Positions 28,894 through 38,738 of a stretch of DNA of 39,134 nucleotides are shown here, piece by piece. The first letter of the stretch is position 1, and every line of letters starts with the position of its first letter. The stretch is from an uncultured Pirellulaceae bacterium (GTDB taxonomy: Bacteria > Planctomycetota > Planctomycetia > Pirellulales > Pirellulaceae), in the NCBI GenBank assembly GCA_937942355.1, contig CALDEW010000162.1, forward strand, positions 1-39,134. Reading direction: 5' to 3'. The translations under genes and the position numbers were made by a program. The notes under the pieces are model-generated. The model was not told the DNA's origin. It saw only the letters and a program-made list of their open reading frames with translations, and did not search any database.

Positions 28894-29228
28894 GATTTCA
28901 ATTCAAAGTTGCAGATAGATGATTCTAAAAACACGCGTTTCGTCAGGCGTGTCTCGCGCGGTCTGGCGCGAAGATGCATGTTAGTTCGACTTTGATGAAA
29001 ACGGCACAACTTTCAAAGAAAAATCCTCAAAACTCGGTTGAGTCGCAAAATCAGAGATCAAGTCGTGTTCAACCTTGCCGTGAAAAAACGGTGACAGACG
29101 CTGTAGCGCTCAACGGCAGTGCTTCAAATGTTCGTTTGCCCAAAGGTTCAGCGACGCTTATGATCCCATGACCGTCGCGGTTGTGGCGGTGCCGGTCGGT
29201 CTCCATTGTCAGAGTAACACGAAAATCC

Positions 29229-31154
29229 ATGAGCAAGCATCCTCCGTCAAGTCGCCAGAGATTTGAAGAATATAAACAGGAATTTCTGAATCGGGATGGA
29301 GCTTCAGAAAAAGATCGGGATTCATCTGATAAAAAACGCCAACGAAAATCTCAGCGCGATCGTTCCAGTTGGACACTGGTTCGTGAGTTCTTGGGCATGC
29401 TGCGCGATCACCGTGGCTCGATTATTTTTTCCATGGCGACACTCACGGTCGCGACGATTCTTGCCCTGATTCCTCCGGCGGCGGTAAAGTTGGTTGTCGA
29501 TTACGTGTTGTCCCGGGAACCGCTTCCGGCCGATTTGCCGACATGGATTCCACGGGAACCTTGGCCTTTGTTGTTGTGGATCGTTGGCGGCATACTCTTC
29601 ATTTCCATGGTGAAATTATGTTTGCACATTTGGGGGCGATGGCACGCGACGCGCGTCACGAAGTTGCTGCAGATGTCGATTCGCAAGCGCGTTTTTGAGC
29701 ATGCGGCTCGATTACCTTTGCACCGCATTCAGGAGTTGAAGTCCGGAGGAGCGGCCAGCATCTTGCGTCAGGACGCAGGCAGCGTTGGAGATCTTGTCTT
29801 CGGCATGCTCTACAACCCTTGGCGAGCCGTCATTCAACTAATTGGCAGTTTTCTTGTGCTGGCTTGGGTCGATTGGCGTTTGCTGATCGGAGCGGTCGCC
29901 ATTGTTCCACTGGTCTACTTTACGCATCGAACTTGGATCCATCGTATTCGTCCCCAATTTCGGCGTGTGCGTGCGCAGCGCGAAGAAGTCGATTCGCTGA
30001 CGACGGAATCTTTCGGCGGTGTGCGAGTGGTGCGCGCCTTTGGCCGCCAACATGCCGAAACCAATCGCATCATGCGGGGCAACCATGTCATGGGACGGCA
30101 GGAATTGTACGCTTGGTGGTGGTCGCGCGCGATTGAGATGGTTTGGGAAACGGTCATCCCGTTGGCAACGACAGGCCTATTGGTTTACGGCGGTTGGCGA
30201 GTGCTTCAGGATGAGCTGACGATGGGCGACTTGATGATGTTTCTTGTGTATGTGCTGATGCTGCTGGGACCGCTGGCGACGTTGGCCCAGAGCGCGGCTG
30301 CGTTCCAAAATAGTCTTTCTGGATTTGACCGCGTTCTGGACCTCTTGGAAGAGCCGCTGGAAATGGAATCTGGCCCTGAAACAAAAAAAATCCAAAGCTC
30401 TGAGTTTATTGGTTCGGTCGAGTTCAAAGATGTTAGCTTTCGTTATCCTGGTGCCGATGGTTGGGCGGTTGAGAACATTGACTTAGCGGTTGAACCGGGA
30501 GAAACGATCGCGCTGGTCGGGCCCAGCGGAGCGGGGAAAACAACGATTTGTAATCTTGTCGCGCGTTTCTACGATCCAACGAACGGTGCTGTTTCGATCG
30601 ATGGAACTGATTTGGTTCAATACGATGTTGAAAGCTATCGGCGGTTGACGGGGATCGTTGAACAGGATGTCTTTCTATTTGATGGAACAGTGGCAGAAAA
30701 CATCGGCTACGCGAATCGGCGAGCCACCGGTGCCGAGATCGCAACTGCGGCCAAGATCGCCAACGCTGCTGAATTCATCGACAAATTGCCTCAAGGTTAT
30801 GACACGACGATTGGAGAACGCGGCGTTCGACTCAGCGGCGGTCAGCGCCAGCGATTGGCGATCGCCCGCGCCGTGTTAGCCAACCCCAAAATCCTAATCC
30901 TGGATGAAGCAACCAGTAATCTGGATACCGAAAGTGAAAGATTGATTCAAACCAGCATGTCGGCACTGATGGAAAACAGAACCTGTTTCGTTATTGCTCA
31001 CCGTCTGAGCACGATTGCCAGCGCAGACCGAATCGTTGTTTTAGAAGATGGGAAAATCACGGAGATCGGTACGCATCAATCGCTGATGGAACTGGGCGGG
31101 AGGTACCACGAAATGGTGATCATGCAAACCAATACCGCCGCGCTGCCGGGATAA
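29229..31154 (+). CDS. ABC transporter, fused permease/ATPase (MsbA-like exporter)
   Basis: Six-TM permease then 'VGPSGAGKTT' (Walker A), 'LSGGQRQRLAIARAVL' (signature), 'ILILDEATSNLD' (Walker B). ORF track start 29181; Met at 29229 (MSKHPPSSRQ) is a plausible start. Confidence 0.93.
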   Translation: MSKHPPSSRQRFEEYKQEFLNRDGASEKDRDSSDKKRQRKSQRDRSSWTLVREFLGMLRDHRGSIIFSMATLTVATILALIPPAAVKLVVDYVLSREPLPADLPTWIPREPWPLLLWIVGGILFISMVKLCLHIWGRWHATRVTKLLQMSIRKRVFEHAARLPLHRIQELKSGGAASILRQDAGSVGDLVFGMLYNPWRAVIQLIGSFLVLAWVDWRLLIGAVAIVPLVYFTHRTWIHRIRPQFRRVRAQREEVDSLTTESFGGVRVVRAFGRQHAETNRIMRGNHVMGRQELYAWWWSRAIEMVWETVIPLATTGLLVYGGWRVLQDELTMGDLMMFLVYVLMLLGPLATLAQSAAAFQNSLSGFDRVLDLLEEPLEMESGPETKKIQSSEFIGSVEFKDVSFRYPGADGWAVENIDLAVEPGETIALVGPSGAGKTTICNLVARFYDPTNGAVSIDGTDLVQYDVESYRRLTGIVEQDVFLFDGTVAENIGYANRRATGAEIATAAKIANAAEFIDKLPQGYDTTIGERGVRLSGGQRQRLAIARAVLANPKILILDEATSNLDTESERLIQTSMSALMENRTCFVIAHRLSTIASADRIVVLEDGKITEIGTHQSLMELGGRYHEMVIMQTNTAALPG

Positions 31155-31212
31155 TCGGTGACAGAGTTTGAACCAGAAATTCGGTCGGTTACTTTGCCTT
31201 CATCGTCAACGA

Positions 31213-32721
31213 TCAATTGTTCGTGAGTGCCATAATGAAGGGGCCGATATCCAAGAAGGTGACGATATCGTCTTGGTTGACATCCGCCTCGATCTGATAG
31301 GTCACCGAAGTTAGCAGCGCGATAAACGGTGCGATATCGAGAAAGTTCACGACTCCATTTTGGTCGACGTCCCCCAGTAAAACGGGGGACACGATTGCGA
31401 AATTAACATCGTCCACATGGACTGCGCCTCCGGCGTCGTTTTGCTGCCCGAAGACAAGCACGCCCCGGGCCTCGACCGCGCCTGGAGGGGCAACCGCGCT
31501 GAGCGTGCGTGTTATCCATACATCGTTGGCACTGCTCCCGTTGACCAGGCTGATTGAATCTGAGCCGAGGTATTGGGGCGAACCGAATTCACCATGCTGC
31601 TCACTGAAGTAATCGAACTTCAGATCGACGAAGTTGCCAGACTCGGCGATAGAGTCATTTGAGGCAATAAGAGCGCTCGCGGTGGCCGTCAGTTCTTGGC
31701 CGGGAGTCACGGTCAGTCCTTGAGTAACGCCCGAGAAATTCGTTTCACCATTAAATTGTCCATACAGCTTGAGGGATTCCGAACCGGTTCTGACTTGTTC
31801 GTTTCCGCTACTGACGTTGTTGATCGCATCGCCAAACTTTGTCCAAGCGCCTAACGAACCTCCGTTGTCCTCGAAGCCTCCGTTCTCAAACGTCAGCGTG
31901 GTGCCGCCGGCCGATTTGGTATAGGCATGAACGTAGTCGATCTCAAATACCTGCGGCCATACGGTTGTGTTATCAGGGTTGTCCAAGAAAAGCCCACCGA
32001 CAGCCGTATTGAGAATCAGCCGCATCGCACCGGCTTCGGTAGAAATAAAGTTCTCAACGTTCTGGTCACGAATAGTCCAGTAGTGAACATCGTCGACGTA
32101 GAATCGCAGCTGATCGGAATCCCACTCGACGGAGTATGTGTGGAAGCCGTCATGGTAGTTTTGAAGGACGCTGTTGTGGACTGAAGTTTGTTCTCTGGCG
32201 ACGAACTCATGTCGAAACACTCCGGCTCCGTTTTCGCCATAGTGAAATGCCGAGCTGGTGGTGTTGGGTTCGTTGCCGCGGTTCTCCATGATGTCAATTT
32301 CACCTGCGCTGGGCCAAGGCATCGTATTGACATCTGACAACAGCCAAATGGCCGGCCACATGCCGGTCGATGCGGGAAGCTTCGCTCGGATGTCCCAGCG
32401 CCCTTCTTTTTGGATCGCGGTGCTCTGCACCAAACCGCTACGATATGGTAAGCCGCGCGAGGGAATGTTCTCAGAAAGAATCCGAAGGCTGCCGCCGGAC
32501 ACACTGACTTGGGATGGTAAATAATCTTGCAAAGATAAATTGGTGGTTTGGTTCGTGTTGGAAACAGTCCACAACGAGGTATCTAAGCTATTGCCATCAA
32601 ACTCGTCATACCAAGCAACGTCATAGCCTGATCGTGCTGGAGGTTGGGCCACTGCAAGGTTGCTGGCCACCAACACTGAGCAGCTCAACACTGCGAAGAA
32701 AACGGATGCAAATCGAGTCAT
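31213..32721 (-). CDS. Secreted glycoside hydrolase family 16 enzyme with C-terminal dockerin-like repeats
   Basis: Signal peptide; GH16 motif 'WPSAGEIDIMENRG'; 'WAIWLLSD'-type region; C-terminal 'LLGDVDQNGVVNFLDIAPFIALL...EADVNQDDIVTFLDIGPFIMAL' paired Ca-binding dockerin-like repeats. Confidence 0.9.
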   Translation of the reverse strand: MTRFASVFFAVLSCSVLVASNLAVAQPPARSGYDVAWYDEFDGNSLDTSLWTVSNTNQTTNLSLQDYLPSQVSVSGGSLRILSENIPSRGLPYRSGLVQSTAIQKEGRWDIRAKLPASTGMWPAIWLLSDVNTMPWPSAGEIDIMENRGNEPNTTSSAFHYGENGAGVFRHEFVAREQTSVHNSVLQNYHDGFHTYSVEWDSDQLRFYVDDVHYWTIRDQNVENFISTEAGAMRLILNTAVGGLFLDNPDNTTVWPQVFEIDYVHAYTKSAGGTTLTFENGGFEDNGGSLGAWTKFGDAINNVSSGNEQVRTGSESLKLYGQFNGETNFSGVTQGLTVTPGQELTATASALIASNDSIAESGNFVDLKFDYFSEQHGEFGSPQYLGSDSISLVNGSSANDVWITRTLSAVAPPGAVEARGVLVFGQQNDAGGAVHVDDVNFAIVSPVLLGDVDQNGVVNFLDIAPFIALLTSVTYQIEADVNQDDIVTFLDIGPFIMALTNN

Positions 32722-33037
32722 AGATATGTAACCGCGAAAAGAAAGGGAGGAGTGGAAGGAGCGAAAATTCCCGTGTTGAAACCGGTCTCGGCAAAGAACT
32801 GCGTTACAGAATAATAGACCGCAATTTGCCCAATGGCAAGTCGATAACGGGGGCCGTCGAGGGCGGTTGTTTCAGCACGAAAACTGCAACTAAAAAGTGT
32901 TATCGACCCGTTATGGCATGGTAATTAGGTGACACTATTACCGTAATAATCGGTACTTTCTTAGTAGGTTACCGCACAATCGATTGGGCATTATTGCCTT
33001 ATCGGGAGATTCTCAAGCTAAAATATTTAAACTCGCC

Positions 33038-33088
33038 AATGACTTAAGCCAACACAATGTGACTTGAGCCAACAATGACTTGAGTCAA
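33038..33088. promoter_or_regulatory. Three tandem GACTTRAGYC-containing direct repeats upstream of the LEPR/cyclophilin gene
   Basis: AATGACTTAAGCCAAC (33038-33053), AATGTGACTTGAGCCAAC (33056-33073), AATGACTTGAGTCAA (33074-33088); 70-120 nt 5' of Met at 33158. Confidence 0.5.
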
Positions 33089-33157
33089 ATTGAAATCGCC
33101 CAACACTTATATGGCGTTTGTTCCGATTGCCGAATACTACAAAGAATCTTATCAGCC

Positions 33158-35602
33158 ATGCCACGTTCGAAAAACCGAAGACCACGTCGTCGAAAACTCA
33201 ACAACGGACTCAGCTTCCGAAAACTCGAGCCGCGGAAAATGCTCGCGGGCGATGTGCCTGATGGAGCGAATCTCATTACCAACGGTGACTTCGAAACTTT
33301 CACCAACGTAGATACTCAGAACTTTACCAACTCGTTTGCCACGGCGCGATTCTATGGAAGTGACTTGGTACCTGGCTGGACGGTTGCCGACGGAGATGGC
33401 GATGGTGAGCAGCGCATCAATTTGTTGACCTTTGGCAACGCGCGCGGGACCGTTTTGGATCTCGATTCCCTGCCAGGCCAGGACGATTCGGTGTTCCAGG
33501 ATGTTAATGTCCGCGTCGGGCAGGAGTATTTGTTTTCCTTTGATTTTCTTGGCCCCGAGGGCGTTGGTGGTGTTACGGATCCCGCCACCAATAATTTTGA
33601 CGTGTTCTACAACGGAGAACTGTTAGGCTCGCTGCAGGGAACGAGTATCTACAATCAAGCATCGTTTGTGGTGACTGGAGCGGCCAACGATTCGACCGGC
33701 TCAACCGCCGACGGCGATATCGTGTCGGCACGTTTTGAGTTTCGCGATGGTAGTTCGGGCAACCGCGGCGGCGACGGACACGGAGCGCTGATCGATGCTG
33801 TGAGTTTAGTCGCGGTTACCCAGAGTTCCGTCATCAACGGAGGTTTTGATAATACGGATTCTGCTTCGGGCCCCGATTTCGCGCCCGAGGATGTCGATGG
33901 TTTTTCGGTATTCGACTTTGCCGGTGACACTCAAGACCGTGTGATTCAAATTCAATCAGATGCCGATGGTGATTTTCTCAATCTCAATTCGTCGCCTGAA
34001 TTAATTGATCAAGTCTTTCAAGATTTAGAAACCGTAGCCGGCGAAACCTATTTGGTGACGTTTGATGCCCGTGTTGATCCAGCAAGCACTTTGTCGCCTG
34101 ACCAGCTGCGTGTTCGATTTGACAACCAATATGCAGCGACCGTGATCGCCAACGATCAATGGCAAACCTACAGCGTGCTGGTGGAAGCCAGTTCTTCCAC
34201 CAGTCGTCTAAACTTTCGTGAAGCGGGCGAAGACCCTGGAGATGGTGCCAGTCCACAAATTGATAACGTGCAGCTTTTCCAGCTCGAGATAGCTCCGGTC
34301 AATGATCTTGTCGTGGATACTAATGGTGCTGATGATGGTGTGAGTTCAGGAGTTGTGTTCCGACTTAATGGGGGCCCGCAAAACATTGCCTCAGACGTGG
34401 TGCTCAGCCACGATTCAGGGGAAACACTCACCAGTGCCACTATCGCGATAGCCGGCGATTCAATTTCGCCAACAGAATCTCTTTCGGTTGACCTCGGGGC
34501 GACGGGAGTCACCGCTGATTATGATTCACAAACAGGCATATTACAGCTTGAAGGGGAAGCAACGCTTGCTGAGTATGAGCAAGTGATTCGATCGCTGCAG
34601 TATGATAATACGGCCGAGGACGCCGCGGATCGCCTCGTTGAAATAACGATTATCGATTCCAATATTGACGACGACACCAATTCCAGTCCGGCTACAACGA
34701 TAAACATTTTTGTTGAATTGAACCAGGCCCCAAACCAGGCCCCGACGCTGGCCGCGATCAGTGATCAAACTTTAGGCTTTGGCCAGTCACTGAATTTTTT
34801 CTTAGATGCAACCGACAGCGATAGCGATGATGCCACGTTGGATTTTGACATCCTTGATGCGGGAGGGTTCGACGGGCAACTGACAATTTCCGAAACGGGA
34901 GTGCTTAGTTTGCCAGCCGCCGCTGAAGCAGGGGCTTTTGACATTGTTGTTGCCGTTACCGATATGGAAGGGGCGACCGCGGAGCAAACGTTTGAACTCA
35001 CTGTCGAAGAGTTTCAGCCGTTTGAAGGTGTTGGGGCCCTTTCTAATGTTCCTGCGGAATTGCGAAATGGAATTTACACAGAGGCACCCCCGCAGAACAT
35101 TGATACCGATTTAACTTATGATGCGGTGTTAGATACCAGCCAAGGCGAGATCAGAATTCGTTTGTTGGATGATGAATCGCCAACCTTTGTGAATAATTTT
35201 ATCAATCTAGCGCGTGACGGTTTTTATGATGGATTAACTTTCCATCGCGTGATCGAAGGGTTTGTGGCTCAAGGTGGTGATCCGCTGGGAGAGGGTTTTG
35301 GTGGTCCCGGATATCAAATTCCTGACGAAGTAGGCAACGATATTGAATTCGATGCACGTGGCCAATTGTCATTCGCCAACTCGGGCCCTGACAGCACAGG
35401 AAGCCAGTTCTTTATTACTTTGGCTCCAACGAACCTCAGCAATAGCGGTTCCGTCTTCAACCCTACTCAATTTTCAGTTTTCGGGAATGTGACCTCAGGT
35501 GATGGGGTGCTTGACCTGCTGACGCGTTTTGAAGCCGGCCCTAACGCCGATCCAGATGTTGAACCTGATGTGATCAACTCGATTCGCATTGAAGAGGTTT
35601 AG
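33158..35602 (+). CDS. Planctomycete LEPR-type extracellular protein with C-terminal cyclophilin-type PPIase domain
   Basis: Start 33158 gives 'MPRSKNRRPRRRKLNNGLSFRKLEPRKMLAGD' (LEPR motif). C-terminal cyclophilin 'LDTSQGEIRIRLLDDESPTFVNNFINLARDGFYDGLTFHRVIEGFVAQGGDPLGEGFGGPGYQIPDE...GSQFFITL'. Earlier ORF track start (33080) overlaps the repeats. Confidence 0.85.
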   Translation: MPRSKNRRPRRRKLNNGLSFRKLEPRKMLAGDVPDGANLITNGDFETFTNVDTQNFTNSFATARFYGSDLVPGWTVADGDGDGEQRINLLTFGNARGTVLDLDSLPGQDDSVFQDVNVRVGQEYLFSFDFLGPEGVGGVTDPATNNFDVFYNGELLGSLQGTSIYNQASFVVTGAANDSTGSTADGDIVSARFEFRDGSSGNRGGDGHGALIDAVSLVAVTQSSVINGGFDNTDSASGPDFAPEDVDGFSVFDFAGDTQDRVIQIQSDADGDFLNLNSSPELIDQVFQDLETVAGETYLVTFDARVDPASTLSPDQLRVRFDNQYAATVIANDQWQTYSVLVEASSSTSRLNFREAGEDPGDGASPQIDNVQLFQLEIAPVNDLVVDTNGADDGVSSGVVFRLNGGPQNIASDVVLSHDSGETLTSATIAIAGDSISPTESLSVDLGATGVTADYDSQTGILQLEGEATLAEYEQVIRSLQYDNTAEDAADRLVEITIIDSNIDDDTNSSPATTINIFVELNQAPNQAPTLAAISDQTLGFGQSLNFFLDATDSDSDDATLDFDILDAGGFDGQLTISETGVLSLPAAAEAGAFDIVVAVTDMEGATAEQTFELTVEEFQPFEGVGALSNVPAELRNGIYTEAPPQNIDTDLTYDAVLDTSQGEIRIRLLDDESPTFVNNFINLARDGFYDGLTFHRVIEGFVAQGGDPLGEGFGGPGYQIPDEVGNDIEFDARGQLSFANSGPDSTGSQFFITLAPTNLSNSGSVFNPTQFSVFGNVTSGDGVLDLLTRFEAGPNADPDVEPDVINSIRIEEV

Positions 35603-35697
35603 TTTTCCAAGAGAAGCAAACCGCATCGGGCACCGGCGCAGGATGAGGTCTTTTTGTCCCTCTATGGAGTATTTGGATCGGGCCTTATACTCTGGCG

Positions 35698-36696
35698 ATG
35701 CCGATCATCGAAATTAAAAACCTGACAAAGTCCTATCGTGTCTACCAGAAAAAAGAAGGTCTGCAGGCATCGATAAAGGGGCTGTTCAAGCGCGAACACA
35801 AAAACGTTCACGCGGTCAAAGATATCAGTCTTGAAGTCGAGGAAGGGGAGTTTGTCGCGTTTCTCGGTCCCAACGGCGCCGGTAAGACGACGACGCTGAA
35901 ATTGCTTTCGGGGGTCATCAATCCCGATTCAGGAACGTGCCAAGTCATGGGGTACACCCCGTGGGAACGCAAGAACGAATACCGGCGGCGATTCTCATTG
36001 GTGATGGGACAAAAAAATCAGCTGTGGTGGGATCTGCCAGCGCTGGAATCGTTCCGGCTGAACCAACACATTTACGGGGTGGCCAAAGAGGATTTCGATA
36101 ACACGCGTAACGAGTTGTGCGACATGCTGGACGTGACGCGCCTGCTGAACCAGCCGGTCCGCGAGCTGTCGTTAGGCGAGCGGATGAAAATGGAGTTGAT
36201 CGCGGCGCTGTTGCACAAACCGGATGTGTTGTTTCTGGACGAACCGACGATCGGGTTGGACGTGATTGCGCAGCATAAGATCCAGGAATTCCTCAAGGCC
36301 TATCAGCAAGAGCAGAACAATACGATTCTGCTGACCAGTCACTACATGAAGGATATCGAAGCCTTATGCAAACGGGTCGTGATAATTGCCAATGGCGAGA
36401 TCTATCATGATGGTTCGCTTGAGCAGATCGTGGACAAGTTCAGCGGCGACAAAATTGTGACACTGCAACTGGCGGATTCGGTCGATCAGGATGCGCTCAA
36501 AGATTTACCCAACGTGATCGAAGTGACGCCGCCCAAAGTCAAGTTCCGCGTGCAGCGCGAAAAGGTTGGGGCGGTGCTCAGTGGTATTTTGAATTCTCAC
36601 TCGGTCGATGACATCGTGGTTGAAGATCCACCGCTGGAGGAAGTGATTTCCAATGCCTTCTCTGCAGCCGAAGCCGAGGGGAATCGCAATGAGTAA
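35698..36696 (+). CDS. ABC transporter ATP-binding protein (ABC-2 type system)
   Basis: 'FLGPNGAGKTTTLKLLSG', 'LSLGERMKMELIAALLHKPDVLFLDEPTIGLD'. Confidence 0.95.
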   Translation: MPIIEIKNLTKSYRVYQKKEGLQASIKGLFKREHKNVHAVKDISLEVEEGEFVAFLGPNGAGKTTTLKLLSGVINPDSGTCQVMGYTPWERKNEYRRRFSLVMGQKNQLWWDLPALESFRLNQHIYGVAKEDFDNTRNELCDMLDVTRLLNQPVRELSLGERMKMELIAALLHKPDVLFLDEPTIGLDVIAQHKIQEFLKAYQQEQNNTILLTSHYMKDIEALCKRVVIIANGEIYHDGSLEQIVDKFSGDKIVTLQLADSVDQDALKDLPNVIEVTPPKVKFRVQREKVGAVLSGILNSHSVDDIVVEDPPLEEVISNAFSAAEAEGNRNE

Positions 36697-37597
36697 CGCG
36701 CCAGCGCAAGAAGTGGCCCCGTCGAGCGATTCTACTTTGACCTCTAGCGTCTTGACGTGGTGGACTTTTTTTAAGATCTCGATCAATGAGCGGTTGGTGT
36801 ATCGCGGCGATTTTATCATCGGCACGTTGATGCGGTTTTTGCCGACGCTGACGCAGATCTTTTTGTGGTGGGCGATTTATGATGTGATCTCGACCGAGGG
36901 ATCAGCAGATTCCAACAGTGGCCCCGACGGGCAGATCGCGGGATACCGATATGGTGACATGGTGGCCTATTACCTCATGGTGACCATCAGCCGCGCTTTT
37001 TCTAGCATGCCAGGGCTGACCAGCGGGATCGCGAATCAAATCCGTTCTGGAGAAGTGAAAAAGTTCCTGATCCAACCGGTCGATATGCAGGGCTGTTTGT
37101 TGATGCAGCGGATTGCTCACAAATTGGTTTACTATTTGATGGCAGCACTGCCGTTTGCGCTTGTGTTTTATCTGTGTGGTGACTTTTTCATCGACGGTTG
37201 GCCTACGGGAGAGCGGTTGGGGGTGTTTTTTGTGTCACTGGTGCTCGCGTTTGCTTTGGGGTTTTATCTGGAGTGTACGATCGGGTTGATTGGGTTCTGG
37301 TTCTTGGAAGTTACGTCGCTGACGTTTATCTACATGTTGATGAACTTCCTGCTGTCGGGTCACATGTTTCCGCTGGAGTTGTTGCCTGAGGGGCCTGTGA
37401 ATATTCGCGCATTTGTTGAATTTTTGCCGTTTAAATTTCTGGCGTATTTTCCTGCGGCGGTGTTCTTGGGGAAGGTGGAAGGGGCGGCAATGTATCAGGG
37501 TTTGGCGGTCGAATTTGCGTGGGTGGTTTTCTTTATTGTGATCTCGCGCGTGCTATGGTTCCGTGGCGTCAAACGTTATAGCGGGTATGGCGGATAA
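36689..37597 (+). CDS. ABC-2 family permease (DUF990/PF06182-like)
   Basis: Six-TM hydrophobic protein directly downstream of the ATPase; Met at 36689 overlaps the ATPase stop by 8 nt; 'SGEVKKFLIQPVDMQGCLLMQRIAHKLVYYL'. Confidence 0.85.
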   Translation: MSNAPAQEVAPSSDSTLTSSVLTWWTFFKISINERLVYRGDFIIGTLMRFLPTLTQIFLWWAIYDVISTEGSADSNSGPDGQIAGYRYGDMVAYYLMVTISRAFSSMPGLTSGIANQIRSGEVKKFLIQPVDMQGCLLMQRIAHKLVYYLMAALPFALVFYLCGDFFIDGWPTGERLGVFFVSLVLAFALGFYLECTIGLIGFWFLEVTSLTFIYMLMNFLLSGHMFPLELLPEGPVNIRAFVEFLPFKFLAYFPAAVFLGKVEGAAMYQGLAVEFAWVVFFIVISRVLWFRGVKRYSGYGG

Positions 37598-37600
37598 AGA

Positions 37601-38446
37601 ATGTCACCCTCTTACATCAACGTATTTTTAACCTTCGCACGCAACTCTTTGGTGCGCGATATGTCATTTCGGATGAACTTCATCCTGCAATGTTTTGCGA
37701 CGATGTCGTGGGCCGCGATGAATTTCGGATTGTTCAAAATTATCTATCGACACACCGAATCCATTGGCAGAGGCACGGGCTGGTTTGAGGACGAGTTCTT
37801 CATTTTCTTGGGCACGATATGGATTATCAATTCGCTGATCCAAACTTTCTTCATGGCCAACGCGGAAGAGTTCAGCGAATTGATTCGGACAGGCAATTTA
37901 GATTTTGCGTTGCTCAAGCCGATCGACACGCAATTTCTGATTTCGTTTCCGCGGGTTAATTGGGCTCAGTTGCCCAATGGAGTCTTGGGCGCTGTGCTGA
38001 TTGTTTTGTCGCTGAGAAATCTGGCGGCGGACCCTAATCGGGAGATTTACATTTCGTTTTGGAACATCTTCCCGTTTTTGTTTTATGTCTTGTGTGGCGT
38101 GTTGGTGATGTACAGCGTCATGATTGTGTTGGCATCAACCAGCATTTGGCTGGGGCGGAATCAGAATCTTTACACCTTTTGGTTTTACATCACGAACTTC
38201 TATCGCTATCCGATGGAGATTTATCAGCGCAACGGCATCGGGATGGCGTTGTGGGCTACGTTTACGTTCGTTGTGCCGATCTTAGTAGTTTCCAATGTGC
38301 CCGCCCGCGTATTGGCTCAACCCATGGGACGGTCCTGGATGAATTGGGAGGCCGGGTATGCCGTCGTGGCGGCGGTGGGAAGTTTGCTGGTGAGTCGCCT
38401 TGTTTTCAAGTTGGCGCTCAAGAGTTATCGAAGCGCGAGTTCATGA
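37601..38446 (+). CDS. ABC-2 family permease (DUF990/PF06182-like)
   Basis: Adjacent to the first permease (3-nt gap); 'ELIRTGNLDFALLKPIDTQFLISFPRVNWAQL' parallels 'QIRSGEVKKFLIQPVDMQGCLL' in 36689-37597. Confidence 0.85.
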   Translation: MSPSYINVFLTFARNSLVRDMSFRMNFILQCFATMSWAAMNFGLFKIIYRHTESIGRGTGWFEDEFFIFLGTIWIINSLIQTFFMANAEEFSELIRTGNLDFALLKPIDTQFLISFPRVNWAQLPNGVLGAVLIVLSLRNLAADPNREIYISFWNIFPFLFYVLCGVLVMYSVMIVLASTSIWLGRNQNLYTFWFYITNFYRYPMEIYQRNGIGMALWATFTFVVPILVVSNVPARVLAQPMGRSWMNWEAGYAVVAAVGSLLVSRLVFKLALKSYRSASS

Positions 38447-38738
38447 AGAAGAAGCCTGGCGCGTCTGGATTCGTCTTTGCAAGGAGTGCATGTGTTTCAA
38501 ACCGTTAATGAAACCCCAGTAGGCAATTGTCGAAAGAAACTCAAGTCCGCAGGCGGTTTCTAACGATAGCTGGCCGGTATCCAGATCGTTGCTGTAGCTG
38601 CGTCAAATTGGTGGCGGACGACGCACAAAGTGGCTAAAATACAACCCATTTTTAATGCGTCACACGAAATGCCGTCTCTGGTGGTGAGACTGTGTTAACG
38701 TAGTTGTTTCTCTTAGTGTAATAAATTTTCTGGACGGT

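Noticed and set aside
25866-32721. Single glycan-export gene cluster linking GT2, PL-like, ABC exporter and GH16 genes
   Set aside because: Genes are on mixed strands with separate intergenic regions and no clear shared pathway; proximity alone is not enough to claim a system.
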